Under the pieces are notes generated by a model. It did no database searches, had not been told where the DNA came from, and worked only from the letters and a program-made list of their open reading frames with translations. 64,000 nt of DNA, from the NCBI GenBank assembly GCA_030425425.1, contig JAUIAO010000008.1, forward strand, positions 1-64,000. The letters are read 5' to 3'. The position numbers and the translations under genes were made by a program. Below are positions 9,036 through 18,706 of this stretch, in pieces. Source of the DNA: Bacteroidia bacterium (GTDB lineage Bacteria > Bacteroidota > Bacteroidia > Cytophagales > Cyclobacteriaceae). Numbering within the stretch: position 1 is the stretch's first letter; the number at the start of each line of letters is the position of its first letter.

Positions 9036-9506
9036 ATGACTAATAACAAATCTGTAGAACAAACTGTGACCGAGATGGTAGAAAGATTCATCACGGATGC
9101 TCCCGATTTGTTTATTGTCAAAGTAATTTTAAAAGGGAATCCTGGTAGCCAAAAACTGATTATACTCTTAGATGGCGATCAGGGAGTAACCATCGATCAG
9201 TGTAGCAAGGTTAGTAGAGCAGTTTCTGCTGAATTAGAAGAAAACGATCTGATAGATGGTAAGTACTTTTTAGAGGTTTCTTCTGCAGGATTGGATTTTC
9301 CACTTCAGAGTTTAAGACAGTATAAAAAGAATGTGGGTAGATCATTAAAGGTGACAACCTTTGAAGGAGAAGAAATTGAGGGAAAGCTAAAGGAGGTAAT
9401 AGATAATCGCATAACCCTTGAAGTGAGTAGTAAAAAAACTACAGAGCTAAAGGAAATTGAAATAGATAAATTAAGTAAATCAATGGTATTAGTTTCATTC
9501 AAGTAA
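9036..9506 (+). CDS. rimP: Ribosome maturation factor RimP
   Basis: This 156-residue cytoplasmic protein is needed for maturation of the 30S subunit. It has the family core LDGDQGVTIDQCSKVSRAVSAELE and the strand EVSSAGLDFPL (usual form EVSSPGLDRPL), then the C-terminal SH3-like half with EGEEIEGKLKEV. It is first in the conserved rimP-nusA-infB order, with nusA starting 3 bp after its stop. The ATG start lies just after the leader hairpin, so ribosome loading and the hairpin are likely to interfere with each other. Confidence 0.96.
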   Translation: MTNNKSVEQTVTEMVERFITDAPDLFIVKVILKGNPGSQKLIILLDGDQGVTIDQCSKVSRAVSAELEENDLIDGKYFLEVSSAGLDFPLQSLRQYKKNVGRSLKVTTFEGEEIEGKLKEVIDNRITLEVSSKKTTELKEIEIDKLSKSMVLVSFK

Positions 9507-9509
9507 ACA

Positions 9510-10751
9510 ATGGATACTGGAATTTTAATTGACTCATTTGCGGATTTTGCCCGAGGCAAAAACATTGATCGCCCAACGATGATCAGAATACTGGAAGATG
9601 TATTCAGAACCATGATCCGTAAGAAATATAAAACTGATGATAACTTCGATATTATCATCAATACCGATAAGGGAGATCTTGAAATTTGGAGATTCAGAGA
9701 AATTGTTGACGATAACTCTGAAGATATCTGGGATCATGATAAGATCAGTCTGACTGATGCTCGTCAGATAGAACCAGATTTTGAGATTGGAGAAGAAGTA
9801 TCAGAAGAAATCAAATTAGAGGATTTCGGAAGAAGAGCTGTAATGACTGCTCGTCAGACTTTGATTCAAAAAATTAAGGATCTGGAGAAGGATATTCTTT
9901 TTCAGAAGTATAAAGATTTGGCTGGAGAAATCATTTCTGGTGAAGTGTATCAAACACTAAGTCGTGAGATATTATTGATAGATGGAGAAGGAAACGAGCT
10001 AAATTTGCCTAAAAACGAACAGATTTCTAAAGATAGATATCGAAAAGGAGATTCTGTACGAGCAATAGTGAGTAGAGTAGAGATGGTGAATGGTAATCCA
10101 AAAATCATCCTTTCAAGAACATCTCCTACTTTCCTTGAGCGATTGTTTGAAAGTGAAGTGCCGGAAGTTTACGATGGTTTGATTACTATTAAAAATGTGG
10201 TCAGAGAACCTGGAGAGCGAGCAAAAGTGGCTGTAGAGTCATACGATGACAGAATAGATCCTGTAGGTGCCTGCGTAGGTATGAAAGGGTCTCGTATACA
10301 TTCGATCGTACGTGAGCTCCAAAATGAGAACATAGATGTGATCAATTTCACAGATAATCTAGAACTTTACATCGCCAGAGCACTTAGCCCGGCTAAGATT
10401 GTCAGTATGAAGATCGATCAGGAGAACAAAAGAGTATCTGTCTTTTTGAAACCGGATCAGGTATCATTGGCTATTGGTAAAGGTGGTCAGAATATTAAAC
10501 TGGCCTCTAGATTGGTAGGACTTGAGATCGATGTATTCAGAGAGCTTGATGAAGCAGAAGAGGAAGATGTGGATTTGGATGAATTTTCTGATGAAATCGA
10601 AAGCTGGGTCATTGATGAATTAAAAAGAATCGGTTTGGATACTGCCAAGAGCGTACTGACATTGTCTGCTGAGGAGCTGGTAAGACGTACAGATCTGGAG
10701 GAAGAAACCGTTGAGGATGTCTTAGGAATCCTCAGACAAGAATTTGAATAA
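9510..10751 (+). CDS. nusA: Transcription termination/antitermination factor NusA
   Basis: This 413-residue RNA polymerase-binding factor controls pausing, termination and antitermination. It has the N-terminal polymerase-binding domain (about 1-125), an S1 domain (about 130-200), tandem KH domains (about 205-345, including GACVGMKGSRIHSIVREL and SLAIGKGGQNIKLASRL), and a short helix-hairpin-helix-like tail. The long acidic repeat tail of E. coli NusA is absent, as is common in Bacteroidota. It is the middle gene of the rimP-nusA-infB operon. NusA could itself act on the terminator-like leader, which would close a feedback loop; that is inference only. Confidence 0.96.
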   Translation: MDTGILIDSFADFARGKNIDRPTMIRILEDVFRTMIRKKYKTDDNFDIIINTDKGDLEIWRFREIVDDNSEDIWDHDKISLTDARQIEPDFEIGEEVSEEIKLEDFGRRAVMTARQTLIQKIKDLEKDILFQKYKDLAGEIISGEVYQTLSREILLIDGEGNELNLPKNEQISKDRYRKGDSVRAIVSRVEMVNGNPKIILSRTSPTFLERLFESEVPEVYDGLITIKNVVREPGERAKVAVESYDDRIDPVGACVGMKGSRIHSIVRELQNENIDVINFTDNLELYIARALSPAKIVSMKIDQENKRVSVFLKPDQVSLAIGKGGQNIKLASRLVGLEIDVFRELDEAEEEDVDLDEFSDEIESWVIDELKRIGLDTAKSVLTLSAEELVRRTDLEEETVEDVLGILRQEFE

Positions 10752-10775
10752 GATTAGAAACACCAACAATAACAC

Positions 10776-13760
10776 ATGGCAGAAGGTAAAACTTATCGTT
10801 TAAGTCAGGTTGCTAGAAAACTAAATGTAGGGAGAGGTACAATCCTTGATTTCCTTTCAGGAAAAGGGTTTGAGGTGGACAGTAGTCCAAACTCTAAAAT
10901 CACCCATGAGCAGTTTTCTATGCTATCCAAAGAATTTGCATCTTCTGCTTTAGAAAAGGAAGAGGCATCTGGCTTAACTATAGGCACAAAACATGCCGAT
11001 AATTTGGTAATTAAGGCTACTGACGAGTCTAAACCTGATTCTTCATCTGATGAAGAGGAGGAGATTCTGATCAAAGACAATAACGCTAAAGATCAGCCGA
11101 AAAAAGAGGATCAGCCAGTGGCCAAAGAGCCAGAAAGTGCCGATAATCTATTGGGAAAACAGACACTTACTGGTCCTAAGGTGCTTGGTAAAATAGACCT
11201 GGATACTAAGAAAAAGAGACCAGAAGAAAAGCCAAAGGCTGAAACTGTGCCTGAGAAGGAGCCGGAAAAGCCAAAAGAGGTTGAAAAACCAGCAAAAGTA
11301 GAGGAGAAGAAGGAAGAACCTGCTCCTAAAAAAGAAGAGCAGAAGCCGGAAGAAAAACCGGAGCCTAAGGTAGAAAAGAAAGAGGAAGCTCCGAAAGCTC
11401 CTCCTGTAGAGGAACCAAAAGCAAAGACAGAGGAACCTAAGGAGCAGCAGCCAAAGGCTGAGGAGAAGGCTAAGGAAGAAGCTCCAAAAGAGCAGAAGGA
11501 AGAGCCGAAAAAGCAGGAAGAAAAGGAAGCTTCCAAACCTGAGGCTCCGAAAGAAGAGCCAAAAGAACAAGAAACCATTGCTGCTAAAGCAGATTCTTTG
11601 AAAGGACTGACTGTACTTGGTAAAATAGAACTCCCAGCGGAGAAGAAAAAGGCCAAGCCAGTCGCTAGCTCGGATCAGAAGAAGGATCGTAAAAAACGAC
11701 CAAGAAAAAGAATCAATAGCCCTCAGTCGGGTGCTGGAGGCGGTCAACAGGGTCAGCAAGGAGGAAACAGAGGTGGCAACCGAGGTGACAATAGAGGAAG
11801 ACCACAGCAGGGCAAAGGAGGCAGAAGAGACACAAGAAAAACAGAAGAACTTTCTGATAAGGAAATTCAAGATAAGATCAAGGCAACACTTGCTAAGCTC
11901 TCAGGAGGAAAAACTAGTGGAGGAACAGGACGATCGAAATACAGAAAAGATAAGCGAAACGCAAAAGCTGAGGCTGAGGAAGAAAAGCTGATGGCTCAGC
12001 AGGAGGATGCTAAGAAGCTAAAAGTGACAGAATTTATTTCTGCGAGTGATTTGGCATCTCTGATGGATGTATCAGTAAATGATGTGATTTCCACTTGTAT
12101 GTCACTTGGTATGTTCGTGTCCATCAATCAGCGCCTGGATGCTGAGTCTATCACTGTGATAACGGATGAATTTGGATATGAGGTTGAATTTACTTCTGAT
12201 GATGATGAGGTAGAAGTAGTGGAAGTTGAGGATAACCCTGATGATTTGTCAGATAGAGCTCCAATCGTTACTATCATGGGTCACGTTGATCACGGTAAGA
12301 CTTCATTGCTTGACTTTATCCGAGACTCTAAAGTAACAGAAGGAGAAGCCGGAGGTATCACACAGCACATTGGTGCTTATGATGTGTTTACTGATGATGG
12401 TAAACGTATTGCCTTCCTGGATACTCCTGGTCACGAAGCATTTACAGCCATGCGTGCTCGAGGTGCTAAGATCACCGATATAGCAATTATTGTTGTTGCA
12501 GCTGATGATGCTGTGATGCCTCAGACTAAAGAAGCGATCAATCATGCTCAGGTAGCAGGTGTGCCTATTATCATAGCGATTAACAAAGTTGATAAGCCAA
12601 ACGCAAATCCGGAAAAGATCAAAGAAGAGCTTTCTGGAATGAACATTCTGGTAGAGGATTGGGGTGGAAAATACCAATGTCAGCATGTTTCGGCAAAAAC
12701 AGGAGAAGGTATTGATGACCTTCTGGAAAAAGTCTTGTTAGAAGCAGAAATGCTCGAGCTAAAAGCAAATGCAGATAAAGCGGCTGTAGGTACAGTAATA
12801 GAAGCCTCTCTTGATAAAGGAAGAGGTTATGTAACCACGATGATGGTTCAGGGTGGAACCATGAAAGTTGGGGATGTAGTATTGGCTGGATCACATTTCG
12901 GTAAAGTAAAAGCCATGTTTGATCATAGGGGTAAAAAACTCGTTACTGTTGGGCCGAGTACTCCTGTGCTAATGCTCGGTTTGGATGGAGCGCCTCAGGC
13001 AGGAGATCGCTTCAATGTGATGGAAACGGATCGTGAAGCAAGAGAAATTGCTACGAAACGTGAGCAAATCCTCAGAGAGCAATCTATCAGAACTAAGAAA
13101 CATATCACGCTTGATGAAATTGGTAGGAGACTTGCTATTGGATCGTTCAAGGAATTGAATGTCATAGTAAAAGGTGATGTGGATGGTTCTATTGAAGCAC
13201 TTTCAGATTCATTGTTGAAACTTTCTACTGAGGAAGTTCAGGTAAATATCATCCATAAAGCTGTAGGTCAGATTTCAGAATCAGACGTGTTGCTTGCAAG
13301 TGCGTCAGATGCAGTCATCATTGGTTTCCAGGTAAGACCGTCTTCATCAGCACGTAGGATTGCAGAAGCGGAGGAAATTGAAATCAGGTTGTACTCAATT
13401 ATATACGATGCTATCAACGATGTGAAAGATGCGATGGAGGGTATGCTAGAGCCAACTACTGAAGAAGTCATCACTGGAAACATCGAAGTGAGAGAAGTAT
13501 TTAAGATTTCTAAAGTAGGTACAGTAGCCGGATGTTATGTGACTGATGGAACCGTGAAACGATCTAATAAAGTCAGATTGGTGAGAGATGGTATTGTGGT
13601 GTACGAAGGAGAAATCAATCAGCTGAAACGTTTCAAAGATGATGTAAACGAAGTGAAGCAAGGTTATGAGTGTGGGGTTTCTATCAAAAACTTCAACGAT
13701 ATCAAGATGGGTGATATCATAGAAGGATTTGAAGAGAAAGAAGTAAAGAGGACACTATAA
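10776..13760 (+). CDS. infB: Translation initiation factor IF-2
   Basis: This 994-residue GTPase delivers initiator tRNA to the 30S subunit. An IF2_N winged-helix-like start ([13 protein letters not shown]) is followed by a very long Lys/Glu/Pro/Ala-rich linker (about residues 75-290), a basic RG-rich stretch (about 300-350), a second IF2_N-like domain (about 415-460), and then the G domain with G1 (GHVDHGKTS, from residue 502), G3 DTPGHEAF and G4 NKVDK. Domains II-IV complete a normal C-terminus. It is the last gene of the operon, with a terminator 22 bp downstream. Confidence 0.97.
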   Translation: MAEGKTYRLSQVARKLNVGRGTILDFLSGKGFEVDSSPNSKITHEQFSMLSKEFASSALEKEEASGLTIGTKHADNLVIKATDESKPDSSSDEEEEILIKDNNAKDQPKKEDQPVAKEPESADNLLGKQTLTGPKVLGKIDLDTKKKRPEEKPKAETVPEKEPEKPKEVEKPAKVEEKKEEPAPKKEEQKPEEKPEPKVEKKEEAPKAPPVEEPKAKTEEPKEQQPKAEEKAKEEAPKEQKEEPKKQEEKEASKPEAPKEEPKEQETIAAKADSLKGLTVLGKIELPAEKKKAKPVASSDQKKDRKKRPRKRINSPQSGAGGGQQGQQGGNRGGNRGDNRGRPQQGKGGRRDTRKTEELSDKEIQDKIKATLAKLSGGKTSGGTGRSKYRKDKRNAKAEAEEEKLMAQQEDAKKLKVTEFISASDLASLMDVSVNDVISTCMSLGMFVSINQRLDAESITVITDEFGYEVEFTSDDDEVEVVEVEDNPDDLSDRAPIVTIMGHVDHGKTSLLDFIRDSKVTEGEAGGITQHIGAYDVFTDDGKRIAFLDTPGHEAFTAMRARGAKITDIAIIVVAADDAVMPQTKEAINHAQVAGVPIIIAINKVDKPNANPEKIKEELSGMNILVEDWGGKYQCQHVSAKTGEGIDDLLEKVLLEAEMLELKANADKAAVGTVIEASLDKGRGYVTTMMVQGGTMKVGDVVLAGSHFGKVKAMFDHRGKKLVTVGPSTPVLMLGLDGAPQAGDRFNVMETDREAREIATKREQILREQSIRTKKHITLDEIGRRLAIGSFKELNVIVKGDVDGSIEALSDSLLKLSTEEVQVNIIHKAVGQISESDVLLASASDAVIIGFQVRPSSSARRIAEAEEIEIRLYSIIYDAINDVKDAMEGMLEPTTEEVITGNIEVREVFKISKVGTVAGCYVTDGTVKRSNKVRLVRDGIVVYEGEINQLKRFKDDVNEVKQGYECGVSIKNFNDIKMGDIIEGFEEKEVKRTL

Positions 13761-13781
13761 TTCTTTTTGTAAATAATATTC

Positions 13782-13814
13782 AAGCAGGTTTTCTTTTGAG
13801 AGCCTGCTTTTTTT
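13782..13814 (+). terminator. Intrinsic terminator of rimP-nusA-infB
   Basis: AAGCAGG at 13782-13788 pairs with CCTGCTT at 13803-13809 and runs into a T-tract ending at 13814. It lies 22 bp after the infB stop, so the regulator gene downstream is a separate transcription unit. Confidence 0.85.
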
Positions 13815-13861
13815 GTATCTCTAAACTCAGATTCACTAAATTGAAGCTAAAATCTGACTAA

Positions 13862-16753
13862 GTGCCCAAGATCAGCCTACTCATTTTATCAGTTGTTGTT
13901 TCCGTTTCAGCATTCTGTGCTGAATCATCCAATCAATTTGTTTACTATGACCTTAGTGAAGCTGTCTCTAATGAGGTAATTAAAAGCGTCATTAAGGATG
14001 AGGTTGGGTATCTGTGGTTTGCTACAGATGAAGGACTACTTAAATACAATGGTGTAAGCAGTCAGAATTATCAAGATGGCTTAAGAAGTAATTACGTCAA
14101 GCATTTTTTAAATACCCAGGATGGTAGATTAGTCGCTCTGGATGATATAGGTCTGAACGAAGTGATTGTTGACGGAGAATCTGTTGAGATAGTTCCATTT
14201 CAATGGGGAAGTCAACTTTATGATTTTGATTTTAATTATCCGAAGAGCATTTATCAGGATAATGATGGAAACATCTGGGTTGGAGAAGCATCCTCTGTAG
14301 TACGGATAAATGAAAATGGATACAAAAGATTCAATCTTGGAGTTAATTTCCAGTCCATTAGCTATCACCGAACTTTTCAGTTTCAGGAAGATGCATTTGG
14401 TACACTTTGGATAGCGCCTTATAAAGGCAGCCTTTTGAAGTACAATCCACAAGCAGATCAATTAGAGGAAGTTGAAATTGAATTACCGGTGACTGATGTT
14501 TCTGGTTTCACGGTACTCAATGGAGATTACCTGATGCTGGGAGGAAAAGAGGGAATATTTCAGATCAAGGTAGACAGTGATCAGCAGCTGTTATCCTCCG
14601 AATTAATAGACAAAGTGGACAATGTTTCGGCATTAGAATGTATAAATGAGATAGTGTTTGTTGGGACATGGGATCAGGGCCTTCTACAATATGACTATAA
14701 GAAGAAGGAAATGAAACCTGTTTCGGCTGTCGATTTTAATGACATTGTTGATTTCTATTTGGATCCGGAGACTTCAGATATTTGGGTTGTGGGTAGTGAG
14801 AATGTAGGACTTATTTCATTTTCTGTTATACATCCAATGAATCCTGTTGGATCTGTGCGTATCGAGAGTGTATCACAAGATCACGATAAATTTTATTATT
14901 CAATAGGACAGGAAATACGCTTGTATGATCCAGCAGAAGCCAAAGTGACCAGATTGCTTCAAACCAAGAGTAACTTTTTCAACAAGATTGTTGCTAAAAA
15001 TGATGTGCTATGGATAGGAGATTCATTTGGAGCCATTTTAAAGTACAATGTGAGAGGAGGGAGTATCATCCTGCTAAAGGATAGTACTGGCACAGCCATC
15101 AAACATAGCTACATGGATTATGCTGCCAATAAGTGGTTTTGTGGAAATCTCGATTATGTGGTTAAAGTGAAAGGATATACGGATGAAGTGAGTACATATC
15201 CGGTGAGAAATTCCAATGTATTAAAACAGGCACCTGATGGAGCCATTTATTGTGGATCATCGGACCCTAAAGGTCCGCTATCCAGATATGATGAGATGAA
15301 TGATCAGTTCGAAGCGCTAGCCATTTCCATAGATTTCGAATTGTCATCACCTATGTCTATAGAAGATATGTCATTTGTCCGTCCAGACTCCATTTGGCTC
15401 ATTACAAATTATGGAATTTTGGCAGGTAATCCGCTCACAGGTCAGTTTTCAAAAGTTCTGATTCCAGATGTCACCATTGACGAATCCTATAAGGCTATTA
15501 CTATTCAGGATGAAATTATTTGGATTTCAGGTAATTCTGGACTCTATGCCTACAATGGTGATGAAGTTTTAATGTTCAATACAAGAAATGGACTTCCTTC
15601 AAAACTTTTGAATTGGCGAGGGCTAGATCGACTTGATGGTGGTGTAATGATTTCTACTGCCAAAGGTCTGGTCAAGGTCAATAGTGATAAGGTCCAGTTC
15701 GAGAATACACCTGCGCCCATTATTCTGGGAATGAAAGTGTCAAATGAACCTTTTATTCCTGAAAATGATCAGGACATTTCTATACCTTACGAAGGTTCGT
15801 TGGAATTGGAATTCACCACGCTCACCTATCCGGGAAAGCAAATAATGTATCAATCCAGGATACTAGAAATTTCTGATTCATGGTCTGCGGCAACTTCCAA
15901 TCGGCAACTGTCTTATATTGGTTTTTCAGAGGGTTCCTATACCATTCAGATTAGATCACGTGAAGTAGGAGCAATGTGGAGTGAACCCGTAGAGATGAAG
16001 TTTACTGTACCGGAACCATGGTACAAAACTTTCTGGGCTAAGCTTCTGATGTTATTGCTGGTTGCAATTATGGTAGTAGCAGCTATCAGGATCTATAACT
16101 ACAATCTTATTCTGCAGAAGCGAAGATTTAAATCAATAATAGAGGAGCGAACACGTCTGATCAATGAGCAAAAAAATGAAATCATTGCTCACAAAAATCG
16201 AATTATTGAGCAAAAAGAAGAGCTCCTAGCCAAAACAGAATCTGTTCATAAATCACAACAAGCTCTTCAAGAGGCTGATGTCAATTTTCTACATTTAAAA
16301 GAGAAGCAGTTACTTGATCAGATTGACTATAAAAACAAGCAAATCACCACCCATACGCTTCATATCATTCAGAAAAATGAGACATTAAAAGATCTCAAGG
16401 ATCGTCTGGACAAACATCTGAAATCACCAACCAAGACATCAGCACAGGAAATCAGAAAGAGTCTGAGAGTGATTGATGATAGCTACAGGATGGATAAGGA
16501 TTGGGAAGACTTCAAGCTATATTTTGAACAGATTTACACTGGTTTTTATGCGAAATTGAAGGTCAACTGCCCGGCACTAACTACTCAGGAGTTACGACAC
16601 TGCGCACTCATCCGTCTGAATCTATCTGTTAATGAGTGTGCAACCATTCTGGGGATCTCTCCCGAAAGTGTAAAGGTTTCCCGATCAAGAATCAGAAAAA
16701 AAATGAATCTGGAGACCGGGCAGAATCTGGCAGATTTTATTTTATCAATTTAA
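13862..16753 (+). CDS. SusR-like membrane-spanning regulator (two-component propeller, Y_Y_Y, TM, LuxR-type HTH)
   Basis: This 963-residue protein has a signal peptide (1-20), periplasmic propeller repeats of the two-component-regulator type (DEVGYLWFATDEGLLKYNG, DNDGNIWVGEASSVVRINE and others, about 30-620), a Y_Y_Y domain (about 640-715), one TM helix (about 725-745), a long coiled coil (about 750-840) and a C-terminal HTH (TTQELRHCALIRLNLSVNEC, then SPESVKVSRSRIRKKM). No histidine kinase or receiver domain is present. It resembles SusR, which senses an oligosaccharide in the periplasm and switches on the adjacent sus genes. The start is GTG, directly after an in-frame stop, with no alternative ATG upstream. 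Because it opens the alpha-glucan locus it is the likely activator of the genes downstream. Confidence 0.85.
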   Translation: MPKISLLILSVVVSVSAFCAESSNQFVYYDLSEAVSNEVIKSVIKDEVGYLWFATDEGLLKYNGVSSQNYQDGLRSNYVKHFLNTQDGRLVALDDIGLNEVIVDGESVEIVPFQWGSQLYDFDFNYPKSIYQDNDGNIWVGEASSVVRINENGYKRFNLGVNFQSISYHRTFQFQEDAFGTLWIAPYKGSLLKYNPQADQLEEVEIELPVTDVSGFTVLNGDYLMLGGKEGIFQIKVDSDQQLLSSELIDKVDNVSALECINEIVFVGTWDQGLLQYDYKKKEMKPVSAVDFNDIVDFYLDPETSDIWVVGSENVGLISFSVIHPMNPVGSVRIESVSQDHDKFYYSIGQEIRLYDPAEAKVTRLLQTKSNFFNKIVAKNDVLWIGDSFGAILKYNVRGGSIILLKDSTGTAIKHSYMDYAANKWFCGNLDYVVKVKGYTDEVSTYPVRNSNVLKQAPDGAIYCGSSDPKGPLSRYDEMNDQFEALAISIDFELSSPMSIEDMSFVRPDSIWLITNYGILAGNPLTGQFSKVLIPDVTIDESYKAITIQDEIIWISGNSGLYAYNGDEVLMFNTRNGLPSKLLNWRGLDRLDGGVMISTAKGLVKVNSDKVQFENTPAPIILGMKVSNEPFIPENDQDISIPYEGSLELEFTTLTYPGKQIMYQSRILEISDSWSAATSNRQLSYIGFSEGSYTIQIRSREVGAMWSEPVEMKFTVPEPWYKTFWAKLLMLLLVAIMVVAAIRIYNYNLILQKRRFKSIIEERTRLINEQKNEIIAHKNRIIEQKEELLAKTESVHKSQQALQEADVNFLHLKEKQLLDQIDYKNKQITTHTLHIIQKNETLKDLKDRLDKHLKSPTKTSAQEIRKSLRVIDDSYRMDKDWEDFKLYFEQIYTGFYAKLKVNCPALTTQELRHCALIRLNLSVNECATILGISPESVKVSRSRIRKKMNLETGQNLADFILSI

Positions 16754-16773
16754 ATCTTGCCGTTTCCGAGCCT

Positions 16774-16863
16774 AAAAGGTTAACAAAAGGTTAACAACCT
16801 TATTTTTTTTGCTGACCGAAGAATCCACGTCGAATACACTCTTTTGTTAATGTTTTGTTAACC
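16774..16863 (+). promoter_or_regulatory. Repeated GGTTAAC element, candidate operator of the glucan locus
   Basis: AAAAGGTTAAC occurs as a perfect direct repeat (16774-16784 and 16785-16795). An 11-bp exact inverted copy, TTTTGTTAACC, lies at 16853-16863, with a partial copy TTTTGTTAA at 16842-16850. The group sits in the 358-bp gap (16754-17111) between the SusR-like gene and the first structural gene. The rest of the gap is AT-rich; I saw no other gene and no exact TAnnTTTG box in it. Confidence 0.5.
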
Positions 16864-17111
16864 TCCCAATTTTCTAATAACCTTCATTAAAGTCATTTAA
16901 ACCAATAAATGTAGAAAATACGTCTAATTTTTTGCATTCGATTTCAAGCAGCGTTGATAACTAATTGTGGAAGATTAATCAATCAGATTTTCATTAAGTA
17001 ATATGAAATTGGTCATCGGGTAATTAACAAAGCCGCAATAAAGCATCGAATCGCAAGGTGGTTTTTGAGAATTATTCAATAAATGAATTAAACAATAAAA
17101 ATTATTTAAGT

Positions 17112-18614
17112 ATGAAGAAGTCTATTAAATTTTTAGGAATGCTCCTATTCTCAGCGTTCATCTTCGGGCTTGGTGCCTGTACAGAAGACGATGATGTATC
17201 CGGTAAAATTGATGATATCGTCAATAAGGGAACAACTCTTGATGCAGGTTACTATGTAGTAGGTTCTGCTATCAGCGCAGATTCATCTGCAGCCAACAGA
17301 TTAGTTGCGGCTAAAGTAAGTGCACCTGATTTTGGTTCACAAGAAAGAGCTGGTTTGTATGAAGCTTATGTTTACATGGGTTCAGGATCTTATTCTTTCA
17401 TCAAAGTGATCGATAGCGAAACAGTGGAAGCCTATGGCGGAACTGCTGAAATGACTTACACTAAACCATCTGCTGATGCAGCTGACTCTATCGTGGCTTA
17501 TATTGGTGATTTCACACAAGATGGTGGCGAAGCTACATCTGCAGTGGAAGGCCTTGTACATGTATTATTTGATGAGACTAGCGGTCAGTTCATCGTAGCT
17601 CCGGTAGAATACTGGGAAGTAATCGGTGGTGCTACAGAAACAGGCTGGAGCAGTGGCCAGAAGTTAGAAATGAAATCTGCAAGCGCTGATGAAGTAGTGT
17701 TCGAAGGAACTAATATCACTTTGAGACCAGGTGAAATGAAATTCAGATACAATACAAACTGGAATTCAAACCTTGAGCCCGATTGCGACGAAGCAGCTTC
17801 TGCTTGCTTGAACTACTTCACCAACTTCGGTGGAACTGTAGACGCACCTGTTCATGGTGGTGGAAACATTGATTTTGCAGGAGAAGACGGTGCTTACACT
17901 GTTACATTGACTTTTAGCGCTGCTGCTGGTTACGGTCTTGCAATTGAATTGACTAAGACAGGCGATGTAGAGCCGCTTCCTGAATACCCTGCTGAACTCT
18001 ATATGGTTGGTGGTTCTGTAGGTGGATGGGACTGGGCTGCTAATGGAATTGATATGATTCCAGTACATAGCAATGCTCATCTTTTCTGGAGAATAGTATG
18101 GTTGGATGCTTCTGTAAATGACGAAGGATTCAAATTCGCTCCTCAGAAAGATTGGATTGGTGATTTCGGTAAGACCGGTGATGCGACTGACGGAGTATAT
18201 GGAACAGGTGGAGACAATGTGCCTTGTCCTACTACTGCCGGATATTACACTGTTGTTGTGAATTTCGAAGATGAAACTGTAGAAGTCAATCCTGCTATGG
18301 TGTACGGAATTGGCGATGCATTCGGTGGCTGGGATGCTGCTACTGAAGCTTACAAGTTCACTGAAAATGCAACTGACAAAACATTAGTTTCTCCAGCTTT
18401 CGTAGCTGATGCTGATTTGAGAATCCATGTTGCTGCAAGCACTTTGACTAAGTTTGAAAGTACAGATGCTGTAGACTGGTGGCAAGCAGAATTCGTAGTT
18501 CTTGATGGAAACATTGAATATAGAGGAACTGGCGATGACCAAGCAAGAAACGTAACCACAACAGGTCAGACTGTTGCTTTGGATTTCGTAAACGGAACAG
18601 GTTCTTTCCAATAA
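17112..18614 (+). CDS. SusE/SusF-like outer-membrane starch-binding lipoprotein
   Basis: The ATG at 17112 gives a 500-residue lipoprotein with signal MKKSIKFLGML... and lipobox GLGAC (Cys23), followed by acidic residues (TEDDD) of the kind that route lipoproteins to the Bacteroidota surface. An ATG 54 bp upstream would put 18 unlikely residues before the signal, so the later start is preferred. The C-terminal half has SusE/F-type beta domains (LYMVGGSVGGWDW, then YGIGDAFGGWDAA). It probably helps hold starch or maltodextrin at the cell surface for the SusCD transporter. It is the first structural gene after the candidate operator and is separated from the amylase gene by a strong hairpin. Confidence 0.8.
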   Translation: MKKSIKFLGMLLFSAFIFGLGACTEDDDVSGKIDDIVNKGTTLDAGYYVVGSAISADSSAANRLVAAKVSAPDFGSQERAGLYEAYVYMGSGSYSFIKVIDSETVEAYGGTAEMTYTKPSADAADSIVAYIGDFTQDGGEATSAVEGLVHVLFDETSGQFIVAPVEYWEVIGGATETGWSSGQKLEMKSASADEVVFEGTNITLRPGEMKFRYNTNWNSNLEPDCDEAASACLNYFTNFGGTVDAPVHGGGNIDFAGEDGAYTVTLTFSAAAGYGLAIELTKTGDVEPLPEYPAELYMVGGSVGGWDWAANGIDMIPVHSNAHLFWRIVWLDASVNDEGFKFAPQKDWIGDFGKTGDATDGVYGTGGDNVPCPTTAGYYTVVVNFEDETVEVNPAMVYGIGDAFGGWDAATEAYKFTENATDKTLVSPAFVADADLRIHVAASTLTKFESTDAVDWWQAEFVVLDGNIEYRGTGDDQARNVTTTGQTVALDFVNGTGSFQ

Positions 18615-18634
18615 GAACTAACACAATAAACTCT

Positions 18635-18662
18635 CAAGTCACCCGATTTTTCGGGTGACTTG
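18635..18662 (+). other. Perfect 12-bp intercistronic hairpin without T-tract
   Basis: 18635-18646 pairs perfectly with 18651-18662 around a TTTT loop, 20 bp after the SusE/F-like stop. Only two T follow before the sequence turns mixed, so it is a poor intrinsic terminator. It may protect the 3' end of the upstream message after processing, or give partial read-through into the amylase gene. Confidence 0.65.
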
Positions 18663-18706
18663 TTAATCAAGTCTCTTAGAACGAGTAACACCTCTACCAC
18701 TCTTTC

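Noticed and set aside
11111-11870. Minus-strand frames of 181 and 240 codons opposite infB
   Set aside because: They mirror the Lys/Glu/Pro-rich IF-2 linker and give Ser/Phe/Leu-rich nonsense; infB is certain.
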